Source of the DNA: Ruegeria sp.
Lineage (GTDB): Bacteria > Pseudomonadota > Alphaproteobacteria > Rhodobacterales > Rhodobacteraceae
Reading direction: 5' to 3'
Length of the DNA stretch: 48,713 bases
Assembly (NCBI RefSeq): GCF_028066395.1
Contig: NZ_JALCBM010000013.1
Span: 1-48,713 of the forward strand
In this document: piece by piece, positions 20,150 to 29,066 of the stretch
Layout: each line of letters starts with the position of its first letter
How positions within the stretch are numbered: the stretch's first letter is position 1
The notes under the pieces: model-generated
The model's input: only the letters and a program-made list of their open reading frames with translations
Database searches by the model: none
Told to the model about the DNA's origin: nothing
Made by a program: the position numbers and the translations under genes

Positions 20150-20596
20150 ATGGCAAAGACCCAAGACTTTACCGCGACCCTGAAGGACATGATGGGCGCA
20201 TTCCCGGTTGACACAAGCGCCCTGGAAGACGCATTCAAATCGACCGCTTCGCTGAACGAAAAGCTGTCGGGCGTTGCGCTGGACGCGGCTGAGAAATCGG
20301 CTGAAATCTCGAACAAATGGACCAAGGAAACCCTGGCCAAGCTGACCGAGATGTCGAAAGCCAAGGCAGAGCCTGCCGATTACGCCAAAGCCGCAACCGA
20401 TTTCGCAAGCGCGTCGGCCGAAGTTGCTGCAGAAAACATGGCTGCTTTCGCTGAGATCGCCAAAAAAGTTCAGACCGAAACCGTCGAACTGCTGATGGCT
20501 GCCGGCAAGGACGTTGCAGAAGACGCAACCGCCGCTGTCAAAAAAGCCACCAACGAGGTGACCGCTGCTGCCAAGAAAGCATCGGCTGCCAAGTAA
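20150..20596 (+). CDS. phaP: Phasin (PHA granule-associated protein)
   Basis: MAKTQDFTATLKDMMGAFPVDTSALEDAFKSTASLNEKLSGVALDAAEKSAEISNKWTKETLAKL..., Ala/Lys-rich helical phasin, between phaC and phaR. Confidence 0.92.
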   Translation: MAKTQDFTATLKDMMGAFPVDTSALEDAFKSTASLNEKLSGVALDAAEKSAEISNKWTKETLAKLTEMSKAKAEPADYAKAATDFASASAEVAAENMAAFAEIAKKVQTETVELLMAAGKDVAEDATAAVKKATNEVTAAAKKASAAK

Positions 20597-20644
20597 GCCA
20601 AGACCGCGAGACGTACCCAACCCTCCCATTTGGTGCACTCGCTG

Positions 20645-20666
20645 TGGGCAGGTCCTGTGACCTGCC
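20645..20666 (+). terminator. Rho-independent terminator downstream of phaP
   Basis: GGGCAGGTC-CTGT-GACCTGCCC then TTTCTTTTTGTTCT. Confidence 0.88.
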
Positions 20667-20731
20667 CTTTCTTTTTGTTCTGCGCTCGCATAATCTGCGC
20701 TGCAACGCATCATCCTTGGGGAGGGCAACAG

Positions 20732-21286
20732 GTGTCTGAACAAGAAAAACCGCTGCTGATCAAGCGCTATGCCAGCCGTCGGCTGTATAACACCGAGACC
20801 AGCGATTACGTGACGCTCGAAGATATAGCGGGGTTCATCCGTGACGGGCGAGAGGTTCAGATCATCGACCTGAAGACCGGCGACGACCTGACCCGCCAAT
20901 ATCTGCTGCAAATCATTGCCGAACATGAAAGCCGTGGCGAAAACGTGCTGCCGGTCAATGTGCTGAACGATCTGGTGCGCAGCTATATGGTGCCGGGCGG
21001 GGGCATGATGCCGCAATTCCTGCAAAGCTCGTTCGAGATGCTGCGGGAAAACCAGACCAAGATGATGGAAAACATGAACGCGATGAACCCGATGTCGCAG
21101 ATGCCGGGATTCGATGCGTTGCAGGCGCAGCAACAGGCGTTCCTGAAGGCGATGACTGGCGGTCTGTCCGGCAACTGGTCGGCCCCGGAGGCCGAGGGCG
21201 AGGAAACCGAGAAGCCCAAGGAAGATCTGGCCGATATCAAGAAACAGTTGGCGGATTTGCAGCAGAAACTGTCCAAGCTCAGCTAA
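20732..21286 (+). CDS. phaR: PHA synthesis repressor PhaR (GTG start)
   Basis: EKPLLIKRYASRRLYNTETSDYVTLEDIAGFIRDGREVQIIDLKTGDDLTRQYLLQII, canonical PhaR DNA-binding domain. Confidence 0.95.
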   Translation: MSEQEKPLLIKRYASRRLYNTETSDYVTLEDIAGFIRDGREVQIIDLKTGDDLTRQYLLQIIAEHESRGENVLPVNVLNDLVRSYMVPGGGMMPQFLQSSFEMLRENQTKMMENMNAMNPMSQMPGFDALQAQQQAFLKAMTGGLSGNWSAPEAEGEETEKPKEDLADIKKQLADLQQKLSKLS

Positions 21287-21291
21287 GCCTC

Positions 21292-22047
21292 ATGCGTGTT
21301 CTGGCCCTGCTGGCCGCGCTGCTTTGGTCCGGCATGGCCCACGCACAAGGGCAGTTTTCCGACGTGTGGGAGCCGGTCTGCACCCTGGGCCAGGACGCTG
21401 GTGCAGGCTGCGACGATATCCGCGCGCGCGACATTCTGGACGCAACGCAAGCGCCATGGCGCGCCATTGGACGGGTCAACTTTGCCAGCATCCGCCAGCG
21501 ATCTCATTGTACCGGCGTGCTGATCTCGGACCGGCATGTCCTGACCGCCGCGCATTGTCTTTACAACGCCTCTCGCAAACGCTGGATTCCCGCCGCCAGC
21601 ATTCGGTTCGCCGCCGGATATCAGCGCGGTGAGGCGGTCGCTGTTGCCGTGGCAAAAGACTACGCGCTGGCGCCGGAGCAGGGGCTGGATGGCGCGTTCG
21701 ACAATCGCGCGGCGTTGGATTGGGCGGTGCTGGAACTGTCAGAGCCACTGGGCGATGCATTGGGGTATCTGCCCCTTGCGCCAAGCCAGCGCGCAGGGTT
21801 TGTCGCCGGATACCCCGGTTTGCGCCCTCATGTCCTCAGCCGAACGGGCAGTTGCGACCCGCGCCCTCTGGGGCCGTCGCTGATGCAGGCGATCTGTCCG
21901 GTGATGATGGGGGATTCAGGCGCGCCGCTGCTGGTTGAAACCGAAACAGGTCTGGCTGTCGCCGCTATCCTGTCGCGTATCGCGCCGACCCCGCAGGGGA
22001 TCGACGCGCTGTTTCTGTCTGTCGATCTGCTGGATCAGGTGCCGTAA
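21292..22047 (+). CDS. Trypsin-like serine protease, S1 family, secreted
   Basis: Signal peptide; catalytic regions LTAAHCLY, ALDWAVLEL, MMGDSGAPLLVE. Confidence 0.9.
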   Translation: MRVLALLAALLWSGMAHAQGQFSDVWEPVCTLGQDAGAGCDDIRARDILDATQAPWRAIGRVNFASIRQRSHCTGVLISDRHVLTAAHCLYNASRKRWIPAASIRFAAGYQRGEAVAVAVAKDYALAPEQGLDGAFDNRAALDWAVLELSEPLGDALGYLPLAPSQRAGFVAGYPGLRPHVLSRTGSCDPRPLGPSLMQAICPVMMGDSGAPLLVETETGLAVAAILSRIAPTPQGIDALFLSVDLLDQVP

Positions 22048-23249
22048 ACCGGCATCGGCCCGGTCACATCCCCGACCGAGGCCAGCAGGATATCGGCGAT
22101 CACGTCCAACTCGGCCCGGGTCAGGCGCACAGGCAGGCGGACATCGCAGGCCTTCATCAGCATCGCGCGGGTCTGGGGCAGTTCGACCTGTTCCGGCAGG
22201 AATTGCCAGTTCCAATAGGCACGCGCGTTGTCGGCGCTCAGCCCGAAGACCTGAACTTTCACGCCGCGTTCCTCGGCGGCGGCGACAAAGGCGCGGGTTT
22301 CCACCTCATCCATGCCGACCAGATTGAACTGGATCGAATCCGGGGCGCGGCGCTCTGGCATCAGCGGTGCAGGCACATCAAAACAGGGAGAGCTGTTCAG
22401 GCGCCCCGCGACGTAGTCGTGATTGTCCAGCCCGTCACGCACCCGGCGCGCCAGTTCGGGCAGTTGCGGGCGGATCACGGCGGCGCTGAGGTTGCTCATG
22501 CGCAGATTGTAGAGCGGCAGCCTGTTCTGCCAGAGTTCAAAGGCGGCCTCCAGCTCAGGCTCTGGTGCGCCGTTCGGGCCTTTGTGCTTCTTCCAGTTAT
22601 GTTCATAGGCACCGGACATGATGGCGGCGCGGGCGACCAGATCGGCGTCATCGGTGATCAGAATGCCGCCTTCGCCCGCATTGATCATCTTGTAGGATTG
22701 GAACGAGAAACAGCCCACCTTGCCGATGGTGCCGATATTGCGCCCATGCCAGGTGGTGCCCAGCGAATGGGCGGCATCCTCGATCACCGGGATATTGCGC
22801 GCCTCGCACAGGGCCATGATCGCATCCATGTCCGAGGTATGGCCGCGCATATGGCTGATGATCACCGCTTGCACATCGTCCAGCCGGGCGGTGAAATCGG
22901 CGATATCAATGCGGTAATTGTCACCGACCTCGCACAGGACCGGCACGCAATCCGCATGCACGACCGAGGATGGCACGGCGGCAAAGGTAAAGCCCGGGAT
23001 CAGCACCCGCGCATCGCGCGGCAGCCCCAACGCTTTGAGCGACAGGAACAGCGCGGCTGAGCATGATGACACCGCCAGCGCGTATTTCGCGCCCAGCAGT
23101 TCGGCAAATTCCGCCTCAAGCAGCGCCACCGGCGCGTCCTGCGGCGCGGTATAGCGGAACAGGTCGCCTGATTGCATCAGGGCCTCGATAGCATCTTTTG
23201 CGGCTGTGGGGATGGGTTCGGCGGCATGAACGTTAGGTGGCAGAGTCAT
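22035..23249 (-). CDS. DegT/DnrJ/EryC1/StrS family aminotransferase
   Basis: PGFTFAAVPSSVVHADCVPVLCEVGDNYRID; VIEDAAHSLGTTWHGRNIGTIGKVGCFSFQSYKMINAGEGGILITDD (PLP lysine). Confidence 0.92.
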   Translation of the reverse strand: MTLPPNVHAAEPIPTAAKDAIEALMQSGDLFRYTAPQDAPVALLEAEFAELLGAKYALAVSSCSAALFLSLKALGLPRDARVLIPGFTFAAVPSSVVHADCVPVLCEVGDNYRIDIADFTARLDDVQAVIISHMRGHTSDMDAIMALCEARNIPVIEDAAHSLGTTWHGRNIGTIGKVGCFSFQSYKMINAGEGGILITDDADLVARAAIMSGAYEHNWKKHKGPNGAPEPELEAAFELWQNRLPLYNLRMSNLSAAVIRPQLPELARRVRDGLDNHDYVAGRLNSSPCFDVPAPLMPERRAPDSIQFNLVGMDEVETRAFVAAAEERGVKVQVFGLSADNARAYWNWQFLPEQVELPQTRAMLMKACDVRLPVRLTRAELDVIADILLASVGDVTGPMPVYGT

Positions 23250-23260
23250 ATTTGGTTTTC

Positions 23261-23278
23261 CCGAATTCCAGTATTCGG
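23261..23278. promoter_or_regulatory. Dyad CCGAAT-TCCAGT-ATTCGG just upstream of the DegT-family gene
   Basis: 6-bp inverted repeat with 6-nt spacer, 12 nt upstream of the ATG at 23249. Confidence 0.35.
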
Positions 23279-23359
23279 AAACATAAAGTAAGGATTTTGG
23301 CGTGCAAGACCCTAATCCGCCCTTCGGCGGAATTTCACCAAAGTGATACAATTGCAGGG

Positions 23360-24670
23360 TTAGACGCCCAGCCGGTCCCGCAGCGCGTACCAGGTCATCG
23401 CCAGCGCCAGCAACGGGCTGCGCAGGGCGGGGCCGCCGGGGAAGGGCAGGGCGGGCACGCGTGAGAGGGTGTCGAACCCTTCGGCCTGTCCCTGCAGAGC
23501 CAGCGCCATCAATTGACCCGCATGAGTGGCGGTGCCGACACCGTGGCCGGAATAGCCCGAGGCGGACAGGATATTGGGCGCAATCCGTGCCAGATAAGGC
23601 ATGCGCCGCATGGTGATGGCCAGCGTACCGCCCCAGGCATAATCGATGCGGATATCGCGCAGATGCGGGAAGATCTCGGTCATTGGCTTGCGCACTGTGG
23701 CTGCAATGTCTGACGGGAAGCGATAGCCATAGCTTTCGCCGCCGCCAAATAGCAGCCGGTTATCGGCGCTGAGGCGGAAGTAATTCACCACAAATTTCGT
23801 ATCCGCCACCGCCACGTCGCGGGTCAGAACCTGCCGGGCATCTTCGCCCAGCGGTTCGGTTGCGGCGATGAAATTGTTGATCGGCATCACCCGCGCGGCC
23901 ACCTGACGGTTCAGCGCACCCAGATAGCCGTTGCAGGCAAGAATGACATGACCGGCAGAGACCTGACCCTTGGCCGTTCGCACGGTCACGCGAGGGCCTT
24001 CCTCGATCCCCAGAACCTCGGTACCTTCATGCACCCGTACTCCGGCCTTGATCGCAGCGCGGGCCAGACCCAGCGCGTAGTTCAACGGATGCAGATGCGC
24101 AGCGCCCATATCCAGATAACCGCCCTGATAGGCGGGTGAGGGGCAGAGGGCGCGCCCGGCGTCGGCGTCCAGCAAGTCCATCTGGTCATAGCCATAGCGA
24201 TCCGACAGATGCGCGGCGTGTTCATGTAGCTCGCGACGTTCCGAGGCGCTGAACCCCAATCCGGCAATGCCCGGTTTCAGGTCGCAATCAATCTGATGTT
24301 TCGCGATCAGCGATTTGACCAGATCCTTCGCATCCTGGGCCAGATGCCACAGCTTGGCGGCATCGTCCTCGCCCACCAGCCGCTCCAGATCCTCTTGATC
24401 CATGCGCTGGGCGCTGCCCAATTGGCCACCATTGCGGCCCGAGGCGCCAAAGCCCACGCGATGCGCCTCAAGCAGCACCACATCGAACCCGGCCTCAGCC
24501 AGATGCAGCGCGGCGGACAGACCGGTGTAACCGCCGCCGACGATGCAGACGTCAGCGCGCGCATCGCCGTCCAGCGCCGGTTGCCGGTCGAGCCCCTGCG
24601 CCGTGGCCGCATACCAACTGGGCGGGTATTCGGCCTTGCGGTCGTTGGAATAGAGCAGGTTCAGGCCCAT
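23360..24670 (-). CDS. puuB: FAD-dependent oxidoreductase, gamma-glutamylputrescine oxidase-like
   Basis: MGLNLLYSNDRKAEYPPSWYAATAQ...ADVCIVGGGYTGLSAALHLAEAGFDVVLLEAHRVGFGASGRNGGQLG; clusters with glutamine synthetase-like genes. Confidence 0.85.
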   Translation of the reverse strand: MGLNLLYSNDRKAEYPPSWYAATAQGLDRQPALDGDARADVCIVGGGYTGLSAALHLAEAGFDVVLLEAHRVGFGASGRNGGQLGSAQRMDQEDLERLVGEDDAAKLWHLAQDAKDLVKSLIAKHQIDCDLKPGIAGLGFSASERRELHEHAAHLSDRYGYDQMDLLDADAGRALCPSPAYQGGYLDMGAAHLHPLNYALGLARAAIKAGVRVHEGTEVLGIEEGPRVTVRTAKGQVSAGHVILACNGYLGALNRQVAARVMPINNFIAATEPLGEDARQVLTRDVAVADTKFVVNYFRLSADNRLLFGGGESYGYRFPSDIAATVRKPMTEIFPHLRDIRIDYAWGGTLAITMRRMPYLARIAPNILSASGYSGHGVGTATHAGQLMALALQGQAEGFDTLSRVPALPFPGGPALRSPLLALAMTWYALRDRLGV

Positions 24671-24672
24671 GG

Positions 24673-26031
24673 TCAGACGTTCAGCAGTAGATGCTCCCGC
24701 TCCCACGGAGAGATCACTTGCAGGAACTCCTCATATTCGGCCCGTTTGACGATGCTGTAGACGCGGGCGAAATCGGGGCCCAGAACCTCGTGCAGGGCTT
24801 CGGCCTGGTCGAACAGGTCCAGCGCCTCGCCCATGACCTGCGGGATATCGCCGTCGCCATCATAGGCATCGCCATAGAACTGGCGGCGGGGGCGTTCCTG
24901 ATTGATCAGGCCCAGATAACCGCAGGCCAGCGAGACCGCGATGCCCAAGTAAGGGTTGCAATCCATCCCGGCGATGCGGTTTTCCACCCGGCGGCTGTCG
25001 GGGCCGGACAGGGGCACGCGGATGCCGGTGGTACGGTTGTCGCGCGCCCATTCCAGATTGATCGGAGCGGCGTGATCTTTGACATAGCGCCGGTAGGAAT
25101 TCACATAAGGCGCCATCACCGCCAGACCGGCGGGCAAGTGGTTCTGCAACCCGGCGATGAAGTTGTAGAACGCGTCCGTCTCACCCCCTTGCGGGCCGGA
25201 AAAGATGTTCTGACCGGTTTCAAGGTCGGTGATCGAGTGATGGATATGCATGGCCGAGCCCGGCTCATCCGCGATCGGTTTCGCCATGAAGGTGGCAAAG
25301 CAGTTGTGGCGCAGGGCGGCCTCGCGGATCAGGCGCTTGAAGTAGAACACTTCGTCCGCCAGCTTCACCGGGTTGCCGTGACGCAGGTTGATTTCCAGCT
25401 GACCGGCGCCGCCTTCCTGAGTGATGCCGTCGATCTCGAACCCCTGATGTTCGGCGAAATCATAGATGTCGTCGATCACCGGGCCGAATTCGTCTACCGC
25501 CGTCATCGAATAGGCCTGCCGCGCCGCCGCCGGACGGCCCGAGCGGCCCATCATCGGCTTGATCCCCTGCGCCGGGTCCACGTTTGGGGCGACCAGAAAG
25601 AACTCCATCTCAGGCGCAACGACCGGCTTCCAGCCTTTGTCGTGATAGAGCTGCACCACCCGTTTCAGCACATTGCGCGGGCTGAACGGGATCGGGTTGT
25701 CGTCACGGTCATAGGCATCATGGATCACCTGCAACGTCCAGTCGCCAGTCCAGGGCGCGGCCGAGGCGGTCGAGAAATCGGGTTTCAGGATCATGTCCTT
25801 TTCGATGAACCCGTCATCGCCTGCGGCCTCGCCCCAGTCACCGGTGATGGTCTGGTAAAAGATGCTGTCAGGCAGATGAAAATAGGATTGCCGCGCGAAT
25901 TTCGAGGCCGGAACGGCCTTGCCACGCGCAATGCCGGGCAGGTCAGAGATGATGCATTCGACCTCATCCAGGCGCTGCCCTTCGATATAGCTGTTTGCCG
26001 CTTGCGGCAGGTTGTCTTTCCAATCGGCCAT
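24673..26031 (-). CDS. puuA: Glutamine synthetase family protein (gamma-glutamylputrescine synthetase-like)
   Basis: VAPEMEFFLV, GAGQLEINLRHGNPVKLADEVFYFKRLIREAALRHNCFATFMAKPIADEPGSAMHIHHS, RVENRIAGMDCNPYLGIAVSLACG. Confidence 0.9.
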   Translation of the reverse strand: MADWKDNLPQAANSYIEGQRLDEVECIISDLPGIARGKAVPASKFARQSYFHLPDSIFYQTITGDWGEAAGDDGFIEKDMILKPDFSTASAAPWTGDWTLQVIHDAYDRDDNPIPFSPRNVLKRVVQLYHDKGWKPVVAPEMEFFLVAPNVDPAQGIKPMMGRSGRPAAARQAYSMTAVDEFGPVIDDIYDFAEHQGFEIDGITQEGGAGQLEINLRHGNPVKLADEVFYFKRLIREAALRHNCFATFMAKPIADEPGSAMHIHHSITDLETGQNIFSGPQGGETDAFYNFIAGLQNHLPAGLAVMAPYVNSYRRYVKDHAAPINLEWARDNRTTGIRVPLSGPDSRRVENRIAGMDCNPYLGIAVSLACGYLGLINQERPRRQFYGDAYDGDGDIPQVMGEALDLFDQAEALHEVLGPDFARVYSIVKRAEYEEFLQVISPWEREHLLLNV

Positions 26032-26711
26032 CAGGCCCTCGCTTTCTTCAGGAACGCGGCCATGTGGCGCGCGATGGCGGGGCTGTCATCCCGCGTGTTG
26101 CTGCGGCGCAGGGCGTCTTGCAGCAGATCGTCCGGCACCACGCCCTTGCCGCGTGTGTGGATCAGGCCGGTGATGAAATCATCGCCATATTCCGGGTGCG
26201 CCTGCACGGTCCAGATCGTGTCACCATAGGCGACCATGGCGTTTTCGCAAAAATCGTTGCGGCCCAGAACGCGTGCACCTTCGGGCAGGCGGGTGACCTG
26301 ATCCTGATGCCAGGCGTTCAGCGTGACCGTGTCACCGTCAAGGTCGTAATCGGTACGGCCAACCGCCCAGCCGCCGGTGAATTTTTCGACCGTGCCGCCC
26401 AGAGCCTGCGCGATGATCTGATGGCCGAAACACACGCCAATCAGCGGCGCGCCCTTGTCGCGGATGGCGCGGATCAGATCCTCAAGCGGGGGAATCCACG
26501 CGTGATCCTCATACGCGCCGTGGCGTGATCCGGTGATGATCCAGCCATCGGCCTGATCCGCGTCCGCAGGGAACTGGTTGTCGACAACGGCAAAGGTTTC
26601 ATAGTCAAAACCGTTTCCGTCCAGAAGCGCGCGGAACATGACGTCATATTCATCGAACTCGCCCTTCAGCGCGTCCGGGGGATGGCCGGTCACAAGGATA
26701 CCGATTTTCAT
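26031..26711 (-). CDS. Type 1 glutamine amidotransferase (GMP synthase-like class I GATase)
   Basis: ADGWIITGSRHGAYEDHAWIPPLEDLIRAIRDKGAPLIGVCFGHQIIAQALGG; catalytic Cys in GVCFGHQ. Confidence 0.9.
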   Translation of the reverse strand: MKIGILVTGHPPDALKGEFDEYDVMFRALLDGNGFDYETFAVVDNQFPADADQADGWIITGSRHGAYEDHAWIPPLEDLIRAIRDKGAPLIGVCFGHQIIAQALGGTVEKFTGGWAVGRTDYDLDGDTVTLNAWHQDQVTRLPEGARVLGRNDFCENAMVAYGDTIWTVQAHPEYGDDFITGLIHTRGKGVVPDDLLQDALRRSNTRDDSPAIARHMAAFLKKARA

Positions 26712-26720
26712 AGGTCACCA

Positions 26721-26736
26721 TAATTTGATCAAATTA
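26721..26736. promoter_or_regulatory. Palindromic operator TAATTTGATCAAATTA upstream of the GATase-puuA-puuB gene group
   Basis: 16-bp perfect palindrome 10 nt upstream of the start at 26711; its 14-bp core recurs at 28149-28162. Confidence 0.75.
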
Positions 26737-26771
26737 ATCTGTAGCGCCGCAAAACACTCCCGGCAAGGGGG

Positions 26772-28091
26772 TCAAACGGTGTCGAGGTAACTCAGCCAGT
26801 GTTCCTCGGGCGGCAGGTCGGCGAAACGCGTGATTTCCTGCCGCTTGGTCATGGCCAGATTGCGGATCAGATCAGGCGCAAAGATGCGGGCGATCAGCGG
26901 GTCGGAGTCCCATGCGGCGATGGCTTTGGGCAGGTCGGGGGCAAGCTGCGGAACGCCTTCGATCTCATAGGCGTTGCCGGTAATCGGTGCGGGTGGCTGC
27001 ATCCCGTCCTCAATCCCGATCATGGCAGCGCCCAGCACGGCAGCCAGCATCAGATAGGGGTTGATGTCCCCTCCGGCCACCCGATGTTCGATCCGCCGCG
27101 CAACGGGCGCGCCGCCGGGAATACGGATCGCCGCCGTGCGATTCTCATAGGCCCAGCTGGCCCCGGTGGGCGCATGCGCGCCGGGGATCAGACGGTCATA
27201 CGAATTGCCATGCGGCGCAAAGATGACCGAGCTGGCGGGCATCGCGGCCAGACACCCCGCCACGGCAGAGCGCAGCGTATCCGTACCCTCGGGCCCGCCA
27301 TCGTCAAAGACATTGCGCCCCTCGGCATCCAGAACCGAGAAATGCACATGCATGCCGTTGCCCGCATCCTGCGCATAAGGTTTCGCCATGAAGGTGGCGG
27401 TAAAGCCGTGTTTGCGGGCCAGCCCCCGAGTCAGCGCCTTGAAAAGCCATGTATCATCGGCACAGCGCAGGGCGTTCTGGTGGTTCAGGTTGATCTCGAA
27501 CTGGCCGATCCCGGCCTCGGAAATGGCGGTCTGGGCGGGGATGCCCATTGCCGCGCAGCCGTCATAGAGATCGGTGAAGAAGGCATCGAACGCATCCATC
27601 TCGGCCACTGACAGGACCGCCTCGCCATGCAGGCGACGCCCGGTGGCGGGGTGCAGCGGCGGCTGAGGTTGCGGGCCCGAGGCGTCCAGCAGCGTGAACT
27701 CCAGCTCGGTTGCGGCGATCACCTGCCAGCCGCGTTGCGCATAACGGTCCAGCACTGCCGACAACGCATGGCGGGGGTCGCCTGAGAAGGGCGTTCCAGT
27801 GTCGTCATAAAGGCTCATCGGAACCAGTGCGGTGGTGGTCTCCAGCCAGGGCATCGGCACTGGTCCGCGATCTGTGGGGCGCAGGACCCCGTCGGCATCG
27901 CCGCTTTCAAAGACCAGCGGGCTGCCATCGATATCGGCCCCCCACAGATCGACATTCAGCGCCGAGAACGGCAGGCGCACCGCGCCTTTGTCCAGCTTGC
28001 TGGCATAATCTGGCGGCACGCGCTTGCCGCGCATCTGGCCGTTCAGATCACAGGCGGCGACGCGAAAGGTGTGCAGGGCGCTCAGGTCCAT
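26772..28091 (-). CDS. Glutamine synthetase family protein (second puuA-like paralog)
   Basis: VAACDLNGQMRGKRVPPDYASKL, ATELEFTLLD, QFEINLNHQNALRCADD, TFMAKPYAQDAGNGMHVHFS, RRIEHRVAGGDINPYLMLAAVLG. Confidence 0.88.
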   Translation of the reverse strand: MDLSALHTFRVAACDLNGQMRGKRVPPDYASKLDKGAVRLPFSALNVDLWGADIDGSPLVFESGDADGVLRPTDRGPVPMPWLETTTALVPMSLYDDTGTPFSGDPRHALSAVLDRYAQRGWQVIAATELEFTLLDASGPQPQPPLHPATGRRLHGEAVLSVAEMDAFDAFFTDLYDGCAAMGIPAQTAISEAGIGQFEINLNHQNALRCADDTWLFKALTRGLARKHGFTATFMAKPYAQDAGNGMHVHFSVLDAEGRNVFDDGGPEGTDTLRSAVAGCLAAMPASSVIFAPHGNSYDRLIPGAHAPTGASWAYENRTAAIRIPGGAPVARRIEHRVAGGDINPYLMLAAVLGAAMIGIEDGMQPPAPITGNAYEIEGVPQLAPDLPKAIAAWDSDPLIARIFAPDLIRNLAMTKRQEITRFADLPPEEHWLSYLDTV

Positions 28092-28148
28092 GGGGGCTCC
28101 GTCGGTTTTGATGCCAAGATGTAAAGAAGGTTCGACAGCTTGTCACCA

Positions 28149-28162
28149 AATTTGATCAAATT
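28149..28162. promoter_or_regulatory. Palindromic operator AATTTGATCAAATT upstream of the second puuA-like gene (divergent from mtfA-like gene)
   Basis: 14-bp perfect palindrome preceded by GTCACCA, as at the 26721 site. Confidence 0.75.
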
Positions 28163-28252
28163 GTGTGATCCTATGCGAAACAGCGGGCCGCAGGGCGGTA
28201 TATGCCTGACGGGTGATTGTCCGTCCCGGCGCGATCCGTATAGTCTGATCCG

Positions 28253-29062
28253 ATGGTACCATTTCTTGCCTTTGTTCTGCTGGTCGCAGGTTTTTTCGCC
28301 TTTCGCTATTGGTCGAGACGGCGGGCGCGGGCGGCGTTGCTGTCCACCCCTCTGACCGCGCATCAGCGCGATATCATCGACCGGCAGGTTCCCATCATCC
28401 GGCGCCTGCCCGCCGCGCTGCGTGGCAAGCTGGATGGCAAGGTGAACCTGTTCCTCAATCAGGTCAGCTTTTACGGATGCGACGGGCTTGAGGTCACCGA
28501 AGAGATGGAGCTGTCGATTGCCGCGCAAGCCTGTCTGCTGATCCTCAACAGCGACCTTTGGTATGACACCCTGACGACCGTTCTGATCTATCCCAATGCG
28601 TTCAAGTCCAAACAGCAGCGCCATTCCGGTTTCGTGGTGACCGAAAAAGAGATCGTGCGCACCGGTGAAAGCTGGGATCGCGGGCCGGTCATCCTGTCCT
28701 GGGCCCACAGTCAGCAGGGCGCGCTGGATGACCGGGACGGGCAGAATGTGGTGATCCATGAATTCGCCCATCAGATCGACGATTTGTCCGGCGGCACCAA
28801 TGGCGTTCCGATCCTGAGCGAAGGCCAAAGCTTTGCCGAATGGGAGCGCACCTTTCTGACCGCCTATGAGGCCCATGTCCGCGCCGTCGAACACGGGCAA
28901 CCCACGGTCATCGACCCCTATGGCGCAACCGGGCATGAGGAGTTCTTTGCGGTCTCGGTCGAGGTCTTTTTCGAAAGACCCCGGGCCCTGAAACACGAGG
29001 TGCCCGAGGTTTATGCGCAGTTAAGCAAGCTGTTCCATCTGGACCCGGTCAGCTGGACCTGA
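28253..29062 (+). CDS. mtfA: MtfA-type zinc-dependent peptidase (M90 family)
   Basis: NVVIHEFAHQIDDLSG (HExxH), EEFFAVSVEVFFERP. Confidence 0.92.
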   Translation: MVPFLAFVLLVAGFFAFRYWSRRRARAALLSTPLTAHQRDIIDRQVPIIRRLPAALRGKLDGKVNLFLNQVSFYGCDGLEVTEEMELSIAAQACLLILNSDLWYDTLTTVLIYPNAFKSKQQRHSGFVVTEKEIVRTGESWDRGPVILSWAHSQQGALDDRDGQNVVIHEFAHQIDDLSGGTNGVPILSEGQSFAEWERTFLTAYEAHVRAVEHGQPTVIDPYGATGHEEFFAVSVEVFFERPRALKHEVPEVYAQLSKLFHLDPVSWT

Positions 29063-29066
29063 AGCG

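Noticed and set aside
24691-26229. 512-aa + strand ORF
   Set aside because: Antisense to the glutamine synthetase-like and GATase genes; no coherent protein features.
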